Below, in pieces: positions 39,559 to 48,027 of a stretch of 57,627 bases of DNA. A program made the translations under genes and the position numbers. The DNA is taken from the NCBI GenBank assembly GCA_910585785.1, contig CAJUEV010000009.1, positions 1 through 57,627 of the forward strand, in the 5' to 3' direction. Numbering within the stretch: position 1 is the first letter of the stretch; each line of letters begins with the position of its first letter. This DNA is from an uncultured Christensenella sp. GTDB lineage: Bacteria; Bacillota; Clostridia; Christensenellales; Borkfalkiaceae. The notes under the pieces were generated by a model, which saw nothing but the letters and a program-made list of their open reading frames with translations, was not told where the DNA came from and did no database searches.

Positions 39559-40731
39559 ATGAAAATTTGCGCAATAATTTGTGAATTCAACCCCTTCCAT
39601 AACGGACATAAATATCTGCTTGAACGTGCAAGAGAACTGTCGCTCTGCGACGTGCTGCTTTGTATGATGAGCGGAAGTTTTACTCAGCGCGGAGATATTT
39701 GCGTAATGGACAGACATACTCGCGCGCGCCACGCTTTGCTATGCGGGGCGGACGCCGTACTGGAATTACCCGCCGCTTTTTCCGTAGCGCCCGCGGAAAT
39801 ATTCTCGCAAGGTGCGATTAAACTGCTTAACTCGATTCCTGATACTCATACTCTCGCCTTCGGTTGCGAAGCAGACGGCTACGTAGATTTTTCTGCGGCG
39901 GCGGAAAAACTTTTAAATGAGAGCGAAACTTTCAAAAAAGTTTTAAACGATGGGCTTGAAAGCGGACAAAGTTATGTAAAATGTTATGCAAGGGCATTCG
40001 AAAAAGACGGCGGCGAAGCAGGATTGCTTGACAAACCAAACAATATTCTTGCCGTGGAATACGCAAAAGCAATAATTAAATTAAATTCAAAAATAAAACC
40101 GCTGCCCATAAAACGGGTTGGCGCAGACTTTAACGACAATGAATTGAAAGATAACTTTTCGTCGGCAAGCGCTATACGGAGCAACCCCTTATCCTCGCTT
40201 ATAAAAGAAAACCTGCCCGACTGCGTTTATGAAGATTTTAAAGATTTTACAACCGAAACCGACAAATATAAGGAATTTGCCAAACTTATTTTAACAAGGA
40301 CTTCCGCTAAAGACTTAAAAAAAGTTTTCGGATGCGGCGAAGGTTTGGAAAACCGTTTAAAAAGCCTTGAAGAATTAACTTATGACGAAATTATATCAAA
40401 CGCCACGGGGCGCAGATATTCTTCATCCAGAATAAAACGTATTCTCTGCGCAAATTTTCTTCAAATTTATGCGGAAGACTGTTTTAAATATCTTGATTAC
40501 CCTTTATATTTGAAACCGCTTGCCATAAAAAAAAGAAACGCGGACATTATTCTTTCTGCTTTATCACAGTCCGACAACCCGTTAATTTTAAAGGGGCGCG
40601 ACAGAGAAAAGTTGTCAAAAACAGCAAAAAAGTGTTTGGAAACCGACGATTTTACACATTTACAACGACAAGTTATTGCAGGAAGCGCAACAAAAACCAA
40701 CGAAAATGATGAAATTTTATATTTCAACTAA
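39559..40731 (+). CDS. tmcAL: tRNA-Met(CAU) cytidine acetate ligase
   Basis: TmcAL (formerly YlbM) uses ATP and free acetate to make N4-acetylcytidine at the wobble base of elongator tRNA-Met. 390 aa; the nucleotidyltransferase HxGH motif is in CEFNPFHNGHKYLLE (His14, His17), followed by the conserved MMSGSFTQRGD. It is divergent from pta-ackA, the source of its substrate acetate, an arrangement common in clostridia. No strong Shine-Dalgarno is visible. Ends at a bidirectional terminator. Confidence 0.95.
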   Translation: MKICAIICEFNPFHNGHKYLLERARELSLCDVLLCMMSGSFTQRGDICVMDRHTRARHALLCGADAVLELPAAFSVAPAEIFSQGAIKLLNSIPDTHTLAFGCEADGYVDFSAAAEKLLNESETFKKVLNDGLESGQSYVKCYARAFEKDGGEAGLLDKPNNILAVEYAKAIIKLNSKIKPLPIKRVGADFNDNELKDNFSSASAIRSNPLSSLIKENLPDCVYEDFKDFTTETDKYKEFAKLILTRTSAKDLKKVFGCGEGLENRLKSLEELTYDEIISNATGRRYSSSRIKRILCANFLQIYAEDCFKYLDYPLYLKPLAIKKRNADIILSALSQSDNPLILKGRDREKLSKTAKKCLETDDFTHLQRQVIAGSATKTNENDEILYFN

Positions 40732-40778
40732 AAAAAGCGGCAAAAGGGCTATAAATTTTTAAACTAGCAAAAATTAAA

Positions 40779-40806
40779 AATAAGCACATTAGGCAATGTG
40801 CTTATT
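40779..40806. terminator. Bidirectional terminator between tmcAL and the caspase-like gene
   Basis: AATAAGCACATT and AATGTGCTTATT form a 12-bp stem with an AGGC loop and T-tracts on both sides. The stop codon of the caspase-like gene lies inside it. Confidence 0.82.
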
Positions 40807-41337
40807 TTTATACAATTTAAATAATTTTGTTTCTGAATCAATAGAGGATGCTTTTATGTATGCAGTTTCTAACTCATAATCTTTTAAATAATAAAATAAA
40901 TTTAGAACAAAATTTAGGGCTGAATTTCCGAGAACGGCATCAACTGGCGCAATGTAGTTGTTGTGTTCAGAAAAAATTTCAACCATTTTTTTATCTTTGC
41001 CTGTGTAACAACCTAAATTCAATATTGTCTTATTGGTTAATTTGAAGTATTTTCTAATCTCAACAGCGCCAAAGTTTTCCCTTGGCTCATTTTTTAAATA
41101 AATATTTTCGCCCAAAACAGGCATTATTATTTTCCCATCTTCTTTACTATGGCAAGATAATATTAAAGTGTCAAATTTGAAAAATTTGATGTCATTTTTA
41201 AATATTTGTATTAGGTCATTTGGTCTTCCTAATGGAAATAATAAAACATAATAACCATATCTTTCCAAAACTTGCCTAATTGCTTCACTTTCGTTGCCCG
41301 TATCACCAAAATCTACTAATAATATATTTTTCTCCAT
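40789..41337 (-). CDS. Caspase-like (clan CD cysteine peptidase fold) protein, function unknown
   Basis: A 182-residue protein. Two hydrophobic strands end in the pattern of clan CD peptidases (caspase/CHAT type): DTLILSCHSKEDG gives His63 and TILNLGCYTG gives Cys110. LGRPNDLI (36-43) and GNSALNFVLNLFYYL (137-151) look like conserved family blocks. No other domain is attached. ATG 41337 has AAGG 5 bases upstream; a TTG eight codons earlier is less likely. The gene is poorer in CpG and richer in A/T than its neighbours, which hints at recent acquisition. It is monocistronic between tmcAL and the rluB operon. Peptidase activity is inferred from pattern only. Confidence 0.6.
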   Translation of the reverse strand: MEKNILLVDFGDTGNESEAIRQVLERYGYYVLLFPLGRPNDLIQIFKNDIKFFKFDTLILSCHSKEDGKIIMPVLGENIYLKNEPRENFGAVEIRKYFKLTNKTILNLGCYTGKDKKMVEIFSEHNNYIAPVDAVLGNSALNFVLNLFYYLKDYELETAYIKASSIDSETKLFKLYKNKHIA

Positions 41338-41499
41338 ATCTACCTTATATAATCTCGACAATTAAGACAAAGCAAATAGCATAATGCTTTTTGTCAAATA
41401 TGTTCCATTCTTAAACCCTGAGTAAAGAACCTTTCAAAGTATTCCGCTAGTTTCAAAATTAACTAACGCCACTTTTTTTAATTTTTTTAACAAAAAATA

Positions 41500-42201
41500 T
41501 TATAAATTGTTTAAATACTGCACTTCCTGTGCGGTTAATTTTCTGTATGCGCCCCTGTCAAGTCCGCGCAATGTAATTTCACCGACTTTTATGCGCTTTA
41601 ACAAGGCAACTTCCTTACCGATAGCGGCAAACATTTTGCGCACCTCGCGGTTTTTTCCTTCCGTCAACGTAACGTGTATTTTGGTGTAAGTTTTATCCGT
41701 TTCGACTATGTGCGCTTTACACTTTTTGGTCACGTAACCGCCCTCGATTTCAACTCCGCTGCGGATAGGATTAAGCGCCGCTTCTGTACACGTGCCCTCG
41801 ATTTTGACAAGATAAGTTTTAGGCACTTCGTTGGACGGATGGGTAAGCCTCTGCGCCAACGCGCCGTCCGTAGTAAGAATAAGCAAACCCTCGCTATCGT
41901 AGTCAAGCCTGCCGACAGGATATATCCTTCCCACGTTTTTGGGCATTAAATCAAGAACTGTTTTGCGCCCCTTATCGTCCGAAACCGAACAAATGTAGCC
42001 TTTGGGTTTATTCAAAATATAATATTCGTTTTTTTGGAGAACGGCTTTGCGTCCGTCCACGTAAACTTCGTCTTCTTCGTTTACGTCCATTCCCACGGAC
42101 GCTTTTTTTCCGTTTACCTGCACCCTACCCTCGGCGATAAGATTATCGCAATCCCTGCGGGAAGCCATACCGCAAGCGGCAAGGTATTTGTTTATTCTCA
42201 T
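41500..42201 (-). CDS. rluB: RsuA/RluB-family rRNA pseudouridine synthase
   Basis: Converts uridine to pseudouridine in rRNA. 233 aa: S4 RNA-binding domain (1-60; MRINKYLAACGMASRRDCD) followed by the catalytic domain with GRLDYDSEGLLILT, whose Asp100 is the nucleophile. RluB (23S) is more likely than RsuA (16S) from its place behind dacF and scpB, as in Bacillus, but the family members are hard to separate by eye. Last gene of the gerW-dacF unit. The 138 bases upstream of the caspase-like gene (41362-41499) show only short imperfect inverted repeats. Confidence 0.92.
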   Translation of the reverse strand: MRINKYLAACGMASRRDCDNLIAEGRVQVNGKKASVGMDVNEEDEVYVDGRKAVLQKNEYYILNKPKGYICSVSDDKGRKTVLDLMPKNVGRIYPVGRLDYDSEGLLILTTDGALAQRLTHPSNEVPKTYLVKIEGTCTEAALNPIRSGVEIEGGYVTKKCKAHIVETDKTYTKIHVTLTEGKNREVRKMFAAIGKEVALLKRIKVGEITLRGLDRGAYRKLTAQEVQYLNNL

Positions 42202-42213
42202 AGCAGACCTTTT

Positions 42214-43248
42214 TTAATTATTTCTGTCTACTATACTATATAAATTTTCGCTGAAAATCAAGCCGTTTTCGCCGTAAATTTCAAGTTTGGCAACAAAATC
42301 GCCCTGTACAATTTTTTTAAGATTTTCGACGGGAACTACCTTAAAACTCATTTTATCTACGTTTTTCACGACAAAACAACTTGATTTTAAAGGTTTGCAA
42401 AGTACTTTGTCTGACATAAATACCGCATTTTCATCAATGTTAAGCAATTTATAGTCTTTAAAACAAGTATTAAGCAACTCGGCGCTGCGCTCGTACATAT
42501 CGTGACAGTTTAAAACCACGCACACAACGTCCATACCTTCTCTTTCCGCTGAGGAAACAAGGCACCTGCCCGCTTTCATCGTGTATCCCGTCTTTATTCC
42601 GTTCGCCCCGTCAAAATTATAAAGCAGTTTATTTTTATTTATATAATCGCGAAATTCGCCTTTATAGTTTTTTGTGGAAACTATTTCTTTAAAAACCGAA
42701 TTGCGCATTGCGTGGCAGGCAATCGTGCACAGGTCGCGCGCGGTTGTATAGTGCTCGTCGTCTGGCAATCCGCTCGGATTTTTGAAATTGGTGTTCTGCG
42801 CCCCGTACTGTTCGGCGCGTTCCGTCATAACTTCGGCAAATTTTTCAGTGCTTCCGCTGTGATGTATTGCCAAAGCCGTTGCGGCGTCGTTTCCAGAACG
42901 TAGCATAAGCCCGTAAAGCAAGTCTTTTACGCTTATTCTTTCGTCTTTTTTAAGATATATACTTGAACCTTCCACGCCAACTGCTTTTTCGGGCACGATA
43001 AACGTCTCGTCAAGGTTGCAGTCTTCAATTATAACAATTGCCGTCATAATCTTGGTAGTGCTAGCCATAGGCAGTTTAATATCGGCGTTATTTCCGCACA
43101 AAACCGTTCCCGTCTGCAACTCCATAGCAATTTCGGCGGATGCGCTTGCCTCGGCGCGCCTGTTGTATTCCGCATTAAAAGCGGCAAAAAAGGCTCCCGC
43201 AGCCATTACAAGCGAAATTAAAACAGATAAAAATATTCTTTTACGCAT
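42214..43248 (-). CDS. D-alanyl-D-alanine carboxypeptidase, DacF/DacB type
   Basis: Penicillin-binding protein 5 family, trimming the terminal D-Ala of peptidoglycan stem peptides. 344 aa with a signal peptide (1-31). The three active-site motifs are STTK (63-66), SGN (118-120) and KTG (219-221). A C-terminal beta domain follows. The gene overlaps gerW by 8 bases and shares its forespore-type promoter, so it is probably a sporulation carboxypeptidase shaping cortex cross-linking. Confidence 0.93.
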   Translation of the reverse strand: MRKRIFLSVLISLVMAAGAFFAAFNAEYNRRAEASASAEIAMELQTGTVLCGNNADIKLPMASTTKIMTAIVIIEDCNLDETFIVPEKAVGVEGSSIYLKKDERISVKDLLYGLMLRSGNDAATALAIHHSGSTEKFAEVMTERAEQYGAQNTNFKNPSGLPDDEHYTTARDLCTIACHAMRNSVFKEIVSTKNYKGEFRDYINKNKLLYNFDGANGIKTGYTMKAGRCLVSSAEREGMDVVCVVLNCHDMYERSAELLNTCFKDYKLLNIDENAVFMSDKVLCKPLKSSCFVVKNVDKMSFKVVPVENLKKIVQGDFVAKLEIYGENGLIFSENLYSIVDRNN

Positions 43249-43612
43249 TGTCCGTCAGTTTATTTACAAGTTCTCCCGTTCTGTCTATAAGCGTATCCAA
43301 AGCGCTGTCGTCAAGTTTCAATAAACGGCAACCGTTTCCGTCGTCGATTAAAAAGCCCTTGGGTTTTACCGTTATTACCGAGCCGTTTCCGCCGGCAACC
43401 TGAAAACCGTCCGCCTCCTTAAACGTTTTTACGTCCCCGTATTCTCCGCCGCCGCTTAAATTTACAACCGTAATGGACGAAACGGGAATAATCTCCGTTC
43501 CGCTTACAGTAATTATCGATTTGCCCACAACGGTATTTGCGTCGGCAACTTTTTCAATAGAAACCGAAGGCGCGTCAAAATTGTTTTCTTTACTTCTTCT
43601 TAACTTAGCCAT
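43241..43612 (-). CDS. gerW: GerW/YtfJ-family sporulation protein
   Basis: 123 aa. The core NTVVGKSIITVSGTEIIPVSSI, followed by a Gly-rich loop and GNGSVITVKPKGFLI, is the YtfJ signature. In Bacillus YtfJ (GerW) is a forespore protein needed for efficient germination and belongs to the sigma-F regulon. It overlaps the preceding DUF2953-like gene by 8 bases and dacF by 8 bases, so the three are translationally coupled. Confidence 0.82.
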   Translation of the reverse strand: MAKLRRSKENNFDAPSVSIEKVADANTVVGKSIITVSGTEIIPVSSITVVNLSGGGEYGDVKTFKEADGFQVAGGNGSVITVKPKGFLIDDGNGCRLLKLDDSALDTLIDRTGELVNKLTDNA

Positions 43613-44120
43613 TTAATTTCTCCATAATTAAAATTAAAATTATTTTTAACAAGACAAAGGCGTTTACAATTGTCACCGCTTTCGCGTAATATCGTATTTC
43701 GCCGTGTTCCTGATTTAAAACGGTATAATTACGTAATTTGCAAAAATTGCCGTTTATTTGTATGAATTTGTATATTGCGGTAGTCAAACTGTTTTGCGCA
43801 AGCAAAACGTATGCGTTAGACTCCTTTTGCATACCGTAATCACCAAGTTGAACCACTTTATATAGGCACACACTGTTAAAAACCTTATAAAAGTTTTTGT
43901 TTAATTTTTTTGCGTCGACTTTTTTATTTTTACCGTTTATCTGCATCTCGTTCGGATGATTTTTTACGGTATTTACGTTAAAAAAATTAAACTTATATAC
44001 TCCGACGTTCAAACTTGCATACTGCTGCCCCGTGTTTATATAAACGTAATTATATAAATGGATAGGAAAAATCATAATCGCAAACAGCACGGCGTTTACG
44101 GCAATCAACGCTATGTTCAT
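43605..44120 (-). CDS. DUF2953-like membrane-anchored protein
   Basis: 171 aa with a hydrophobic N-terminal helix (about 2-20) and a C-terminal helix (about 148-165); the middle is polar and lysine/asparagine-rich. In many clostridia a DUF2953 protein stands exactly here, between scpB and ytfJ, with one N-terminal helix; the sequence resemblance is only general, so the name rests largely on position. First gene of the gerW-dacF-rluB unit. There is no Shine-Dalgarno; the forespore-type -10 box ends 5 bases before the ATG. Confidence 0.6.
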   Translation of the reverse strand: MNIALIAVNAVLFAIMIFPIHLYNYVYINTGQQYASLNVGVYKFNFFNVNTVKNHPNEMQINGKNKKVDAKKLNKNFYKVFNSVCLYKVVQLGDYGMQKESNAYVLLAQNSLTTAIYKFIQINGNFCKLRNYTVLNQEHGEIRYYAKAVTIVNAFVLLKIILILIMEKLNG

Positions 44121-44125
44121 ATTTT

Positions 44126-44154
44126 TATTATCAGTAAATAATTGCTAAATATAC
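44126..44154 (-). promoter_or_regulatory. Forespore (sigma F/G)-type promoter of DUF2953-gerW-dacF
   Basis: Minus strand GTATA (44150-44154), 17 bases, GATAATA (44126-44132), 5 bases, ATG. The spacing is identical to the promoters of dacF (49188) and spoIVB (50821). Gene content fits: Bacillus ytfJ and dacF are sigma-F genes. The start of transcription would fall on or beside the ATG. Confidence 0.6.
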
Positions 44155-44167
44155 AAAAATAAGACGG

Positions 44168-44198
44168 CAAAAAAAGCGCGGCTTGCTTGCCGCGCTTT
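44168..44198 (-). terminator. Terminator of the lysA-M50-scpA-scpB unit
   Basis: AAAGCGCGGC and GCCGCGCTTT make a GC-rich 10-bp stem with a 6-base loop, followed by seven T on the minus strand. It cleanly separates scpB from the sporulation unit behind it. Confidence 0.9.
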
Positions 44199-44228
44199 AA
44201 AATTCATTATATTATACAAAGTTTTTTA

Positions 44229-44939
44229 TTAATCAATTTTAATTACGTCGTCTTCGTCTGTTATAAAATCAGGCAATTCGTATCCGTTTTCGTCCGTTTT
44301 TGGTTTAACGTCCTCTGTAACAGCCGTTTCTGCCTGACGCTGGCTATTTTCTTCCACGTAAACGTCCTTTTTATAAAGGTAATTGCCGTCGTCCTCGTCG
44401 GCAAAAGCCGCACTGTTTAACTGCGCGATTTGCGCCATCAACTCGTCATAGTCGGGCAATTCGTCAATTGAGTTCAACTTGAAACGCTTCAAAAAATTGT
44501 CGGTGGTGTGATATAAAATTGGTTTGCCCACAGCGTCTTTTCTTCCGCAGGGCTCTATCATTTCAAGTTCAAGTAAAGTATGTATTGCGTAATCGCAGCT
44601 TACCGTCCTTATCTCTTCAAGTTCGGGCTTGGTAATGGGCTGTTTATAGGCAATTATCGCAGCGCATTCCAATATTGTTTTTGTGAACTCTTTTTCCTTA
44701 ATTGGAATAAGCACTTCCGAAATTTGCTGCTTGTATTTGGGATTTGACGCCAGCTGTATTTTTCCGTTAAACACAAGCAGTTGCAATCCCCCGTCCTCTC
44801 CGTACTTGGCTTTTAGTTCGTCTATGCTTGCGTTTACGTCTTTTATTGTGCAGCCGAGTTTTTCAACAATAAATTTTACGGGGACCGCCTCGCCCGAAGC
44901 AAAAACAACGGCTTCAATTATATTCGTCAAATTGTTCAT
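44229..44939 (-). CDS. scpB: Segregation and condensation protein B
   Basis: Winged-helix partner of ScpA and SMC in bacterial condensin. 236 aa; the N-terminal half is typical (IIEAVVFASGEAVPVKFI), and YKQPITKPELEEIR marks the second winged helix. The C-terminal 45 residues are acidic and variable. Overlaps scpA by 26 bases. Confidence 0.96.
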   Translation of the reverse strand: MNNLTNIIEAVVFASGEAVPVKFIVEKLGCTIKDVNASIDELKAKYGEDGGLQLLVFNGKIQLASNPKYKQQISEVLIPIKEKEFTKTILECAAIIAYKQPITKPELEEIRTVSCDYAIHTLLELEMIEPCGRKDAVGKPILYHTTDNFLKRFKLNSIDELPDYDELMAQIAQLNSAAFADEDDGNYLYKKDVYVEENSQRQAETAVTEDVKPKTDENGYELPDFITDEDDVIKID

Positions 44940-45729
44940 CCGATAAGTCCTTTAAATCCCAGTCCGGATTTAGTTTTATTGTTATCGCGCCGAAAGACTG
45001 CTCTTGCACGACCAAAATAAATTGATGTTTAAGCATCTCCAAAAGCGCCTGAAACGTGGTTATAACTTCGTTTTTCGAATATGTTACAAACAGTTTTTCA
45101 AACTCTATTTCTTTATGTTCGATAAGTTTCTCTTTTATGAAAGTAACTTGTTCTTCTACCGTATGTTCGTCCTTGGGTATTTCCTTTACGTTGTCCTTTT
45201 CACGCTGCAAACTTTCGTTTTTAAGCATCATTTTGGCAAACGCTTCAAGCATTGCGCTAACGGTAAAATCTTTATAAACTACCCTGACCGTATCCAACGA
45301 TTTATCCGGTTGTTTAAAAAAGTAGCCTATCGTTTCCAACGTTTTCAGTTTGGGGGTTTCGCCTTTTATAAGTTCGTACTCTCTCTGTTTAAGCTGTTCA
45401 ATCAAAGCGCGCTGTTCTTCTTCCGCGCCGCCCATTTCTTCGCCGCCGACTTCCACCACGGGAACAAGACTTTTGGACTTTATGTAAATAATCTGCGCGG
45501 CAAGCGCAAGGTATTCGCTTTCCTTGTCAACGTCCCTGTGCGGCTGAGTTTTCATATACTCGATATATTCCAGAAACTGCTCGGTGACCTTGGAAACGAA
45601 AACATCCTCGATGTTTATCTTGGCTATGTTGATTAGGTGCAACAGCAAATCCAGAGGACCTTCAAAAACGTCCAGTACCGTGGTATAATCAACTACCGAT
45701 TCAAAATTGTCGTACTTATTTTCAGCCAT
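44914..45729 (-). CDS. scpA: Segregation and condensation protein A
   Basis: Kleisin subunit that bridges the SMC heads. 271 aa; FEGPLDLLLHLI near 18-29 is the N-terminal SMC-neck-binding signature, and the C-terminal winged helix (VTTFQALLEMLKHQ) binds the other head. It follows the M50 gene by 18 bases and overlaps scpB. Confidence 0.97.
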   Translation of the reverse strand: MAENKYDNFESVVDYTTVLDVFEGPLDLLLHLINIAKINIEDVFVSKVTEQFLEYIEYMKTQPHRDVDKESEYLALAAQIIYIKSKSLVPVVEVGGEEMGGAEEEQRALIEQLKQREYELIKGETPKLKTLETIGYFFKQPDKSLDTVRVVYKDFTVSAMLEAFAKMMLKNESLQREKDNVKEIPKDEHTVEEQVTFIKEKLIEHKEIEFEKLFVTYSKNEVITTFQALLEMLKHQFILVVQEQSFGAITIKLNPDWDLKDLSDEQFDEYN

Positions 45730-45747
45730 AATTTTTTCCGCTTAAAC

Positions 45748-46470
45748 TCAATAGGGCATTAAGTAAATAGGCAAGCCGAATATTGCGTTCCACATTGCAG
45801 AAATGGGAAAGCCGATAATGTTTCTGGCAAACCAGTGAACGTATCCCAAAATATCGAAATACTTAACTATATGCAGATTTGTATAATCCGCAAGAATTCC
45901 GCACAAAAAGCTCTCTAAAATTAAAATTAAAAGAATATACCTTCCGTAATTTTTTAAAAATCTGCGCACAGGATTTATTTCGCGCGTGAACGACTCGACA
46001 ACCCTGAACCCGTCTAACGGGTAAAAAGGCAATAAATTAAATACGAACACACTTAAACTGTATGCATAAATTAAAAAGAAAACTTGTTCAAAAAACAATA
46101 TGGCGTTTTCGCCCGCCACGGTTGCAGGCGCCGCGTAACACGCAATAAGCAAATATAACGGATAAGAAATAAACGCAATTATATAGTTACTAACAACGCC
46201 CGCTATCGCCGTCAAAAAAAGGCCCTTTCTGTAATTTTTGAAGTTATACGGATAAATGGGGACAGGCTTCGCCCAACCGAAACCCGTCAAAATACAAAAG
46301 ACGAATCCGGCGGGGTCTACGTGCTTTATGGGATTTAAAGTCAATCTGCCCTGCACTTTCGGCGTAACGTCACCGCATTTATAGGCGACAAGGGCGTGAG
46401 CGAATTCGTGCGGTATAAACACAAAAAGCACCGCGATAATTCCGCCCAGATATTTAAACAAAATACTCAT
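45748..46470 (-). CDS. Site-2-protease-type M50 membrane metallopeptidase
   Basis: Intramembrane zinc protease of the short, PDZ-less type. 240 aa with about six hydrophobic segments; zinc motif HEFAHA (21-26) and the second site NLLPFYPLDG (145-154, Asp153). This type stands upstream of scpA in many Firmicutes; its substrate is unknown. It is not SpoIVFB by position. The start overlaps the lysA stop by 4 bases. Confidence 0.93.
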   Translation of the reverse strand: MSILFKYLGGIIAVLFVFIPHEFAHALVAYKCGDVTPKVQGRLTLNPIKHVDPAGFVFCILTGFGWAKPVPIYPYNFKNYRKGLFLTAIAGVVSNYIIAFISYPLYLLIACYAAPATVAGENAILFFEQVFFLIYAYSLSVFVFNLLPFYPLDGFRVVESFTREINPVRRFLKNYGRYILLILILESFLCGILADYTNLHIVKYFDILGYVHWFARNIIGFPISAMWNAIFGLPIYLMPY

Positions 46471-47795
46471 TTCTTCAATCTTTCCGGTATGCAGTCGTTG
46501 CGAGTCAAATCTTCGTACGTCTGCGGTTTAATAATGTACTCCGCCTTGCCGCAATTTACAAGAATTGCTGGCGGAATAAAGTTTCTGTTATAATTGCTTG
46601 CCATTGAATAGTTATAAGCGCCGGTTGTCAATACAGCAAGCACGTCGCCGCTGTTCGCCTTAGGCAACGCAACGTCCACCGCTATCAAATCCCCGCTTTC
46701 ACAACACTTGCCCGCTATTGAAACCTTTTCGGTAGCGGGCTCGGCAGCGCGGTTTGCAAGCAACGCGGTATATTTTGACTGATATAAAGCATATCTGGGG
46801 TTGTCAAACATTCCACCGTCTACCGCAACGTATTTTTTTACGCCCGCAATGTCCTTTATTGCGCCGACGGTATACAAAGTGATTCCCGCTTCGGCAATAA
46901 TCGAGCGGCCCGGTTCCAGCAATAAAAACGGCTCGGATAGTTTAAGTTTTTTCGCCTTGTCTTTTATTGCAACGATAAGCGCTTTAACGTAATCAACATA
47001 ATCTTCGGGTTTGAATTTAGGGTCTTCGTCGTTATACCAGACGCCGAAACCGCCGCCAAGATTAAGTTCTTTTATTTCAACCCCAGTTTTTTCTTTGATG
47101 TCGGCGGCAAAATCCATCACTTTTTCAGCAGCCAGCACAAACGATTGTTTTTCAAAGATTTGCGAGCCTATATGGCAATGGAAACCGCGAAGATTTATGT
47201 TTGACTTTGAAAGGACGTGTTTTACCGTCTGTTCCGCCGTTCCGTCGGCAACCGAAAAACCGAATTTGCTGTCCGTACGCGCCGTCTGCACAAACGCGTG
47301 CGTATGCGCCTCAACGCCGGGATTAATGCGTATAAGAACGTTTTGCACGATATTTCTTTCGGCGGCAAGCTTATCAAGAATATCCGCTTCGCGCAGGCTG
47401 TCGACAACTATATTTTTTACGCCGTTATCAAGCGCAAAAGCAAGTTCTCTTTCAAGTTTGTTGTTGCCGTGCATATATATTTTTTCTGCGGGGAATTCAG
47501 CTGAAAGCGCGGTGTAAAGTTCGCCGCCGCTTACAACGTCAACGCCTATTTCTTCCTGCTTGGCAATAGCGTAAATCGCAGTGCAGGCAAACGCCTTTGA
47601 AGCATAAAGCACCAGCCCGTTTCCGCCGTAAAAGTTTTCGATTACGCTTTTGTAAGCGTTCATCATTTTACGGATATGCGCCTCGTCAAACACGTAAAGC
47701 GGCGTACCGAAACGCTGCGCCAATTCAACGGCGTCGGCTCCGCCTATTTCCAAATGTCCGTCGGCGTTTATTTTCAAAGTGTCCCTTGCGTTCAT
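46467..47795 (-). CDS. lysA: Diaminopimelate decarboxylase
   Basis: PLP-dependent fold-III enzyme making L-lysine from meso-diaminopimelate. 442 aa: PLP lysine in YASKAFA (Lys67), HCHIGSQ, the glycine-rich LNLGGGFGV, EPGRSI, and the second-subunit Cys motif CCESGD. GGGAG precedes the ATG. Opens the lysA-M50-scpA-scpB transcript; its own promoter is clear. No lysine riboswitch is visible in the leader. Confidence 0.96.
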   Translation of the reverse strand: MNARDTLKINADGHLEIGGADAVELAQRFGTPLYVFDEAHIRKMMNAYKSVIENFYGGNGLVLYASKAFACTAIYAIAKQEEIGVDVVSGGELYTALSAEFPAEKIYMHGNNKLERELAFALDNGVKNIVVDSLREADILDKLAAERNIVQNVLIRINPGVEAHTHAFVQTARTDSKFGFSVADGTAEQTVKHVLSKSNINLRGFHCHIGSQIFEKQSFVLAAEKVMDFAADIKEKTGVEIKELNLGGGFGVWYNDEDPKFKPEDYVDYVKALIVAIKDKAKKLKLSEPFLLLEPGRSIIAEAGITLYTVGAIKDIAGVKKYVAVDGGMFDNPRYALYQSKYTALLANRAAEPATEKVSIAGKCCESGDLIAVDVALPKANSGDVLAVLTTGAYNYSMASNYNRNFIPPAILVNCGKAEYIIKPQTYEDLTRNDCIPERLKK

Positions 47796-47825
47796 CTAAA
47801 AACTCCCGAGTAAAACTACCCGTTT

Positions 47826-47854
47826 ATTTTACCAAATTATATAAATTTAGTCAA
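47826..47854 (-). promoter_or_regulatory. Vegetative promoter of lysA
   Basis: Minus strand TTGACT, 17 bases, TAAAAT, 30 bases before the lysA ATG. Confidence 0.75.
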
Positions 47855-47947
47855 ACAAATACTGCGAAAAAGATAACTCCAAGTTTAATTGCGGTTTAAG
47901 GTTATTTTACGCTAATTGCTTTGCTTATATCGGCAAGCAGAAAAAAC

Positions 47948-47978
47948 GTTTTAACCGCGCCGATTTTTTCGGCGCGGT
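47948..47978 (-). terminator. Terminator of the second dacF
   Basis: ACCGCGCCGA and TCGGCGCGGT form a 10-bp GC-rich stem with a five-base loop, followed on the minus strand by TAAAACGTTTTTT. Between this and the lysA promoter (47855-47947) nothing else is seen. Confidence 0.78.
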
Positions 47979-48027
47979 CGCTTAATTTTTGATTAAATAT
48001 TTTATACTTAATTAAATTTTACGCCTT

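Noticed and set aside
41362..41499. Attachment-site repeats flanking the caspase-like gene
   Set aside because: Only short imperfect inverted repeats are visible; no direct repeats match on the two sides and no tRNA or integrase is near.
47796..47870. Lysine riboswitch upstream of lysA
   Set aside because: The promoter is 30 bases from the start codon, leaving no room for a riboswitch.
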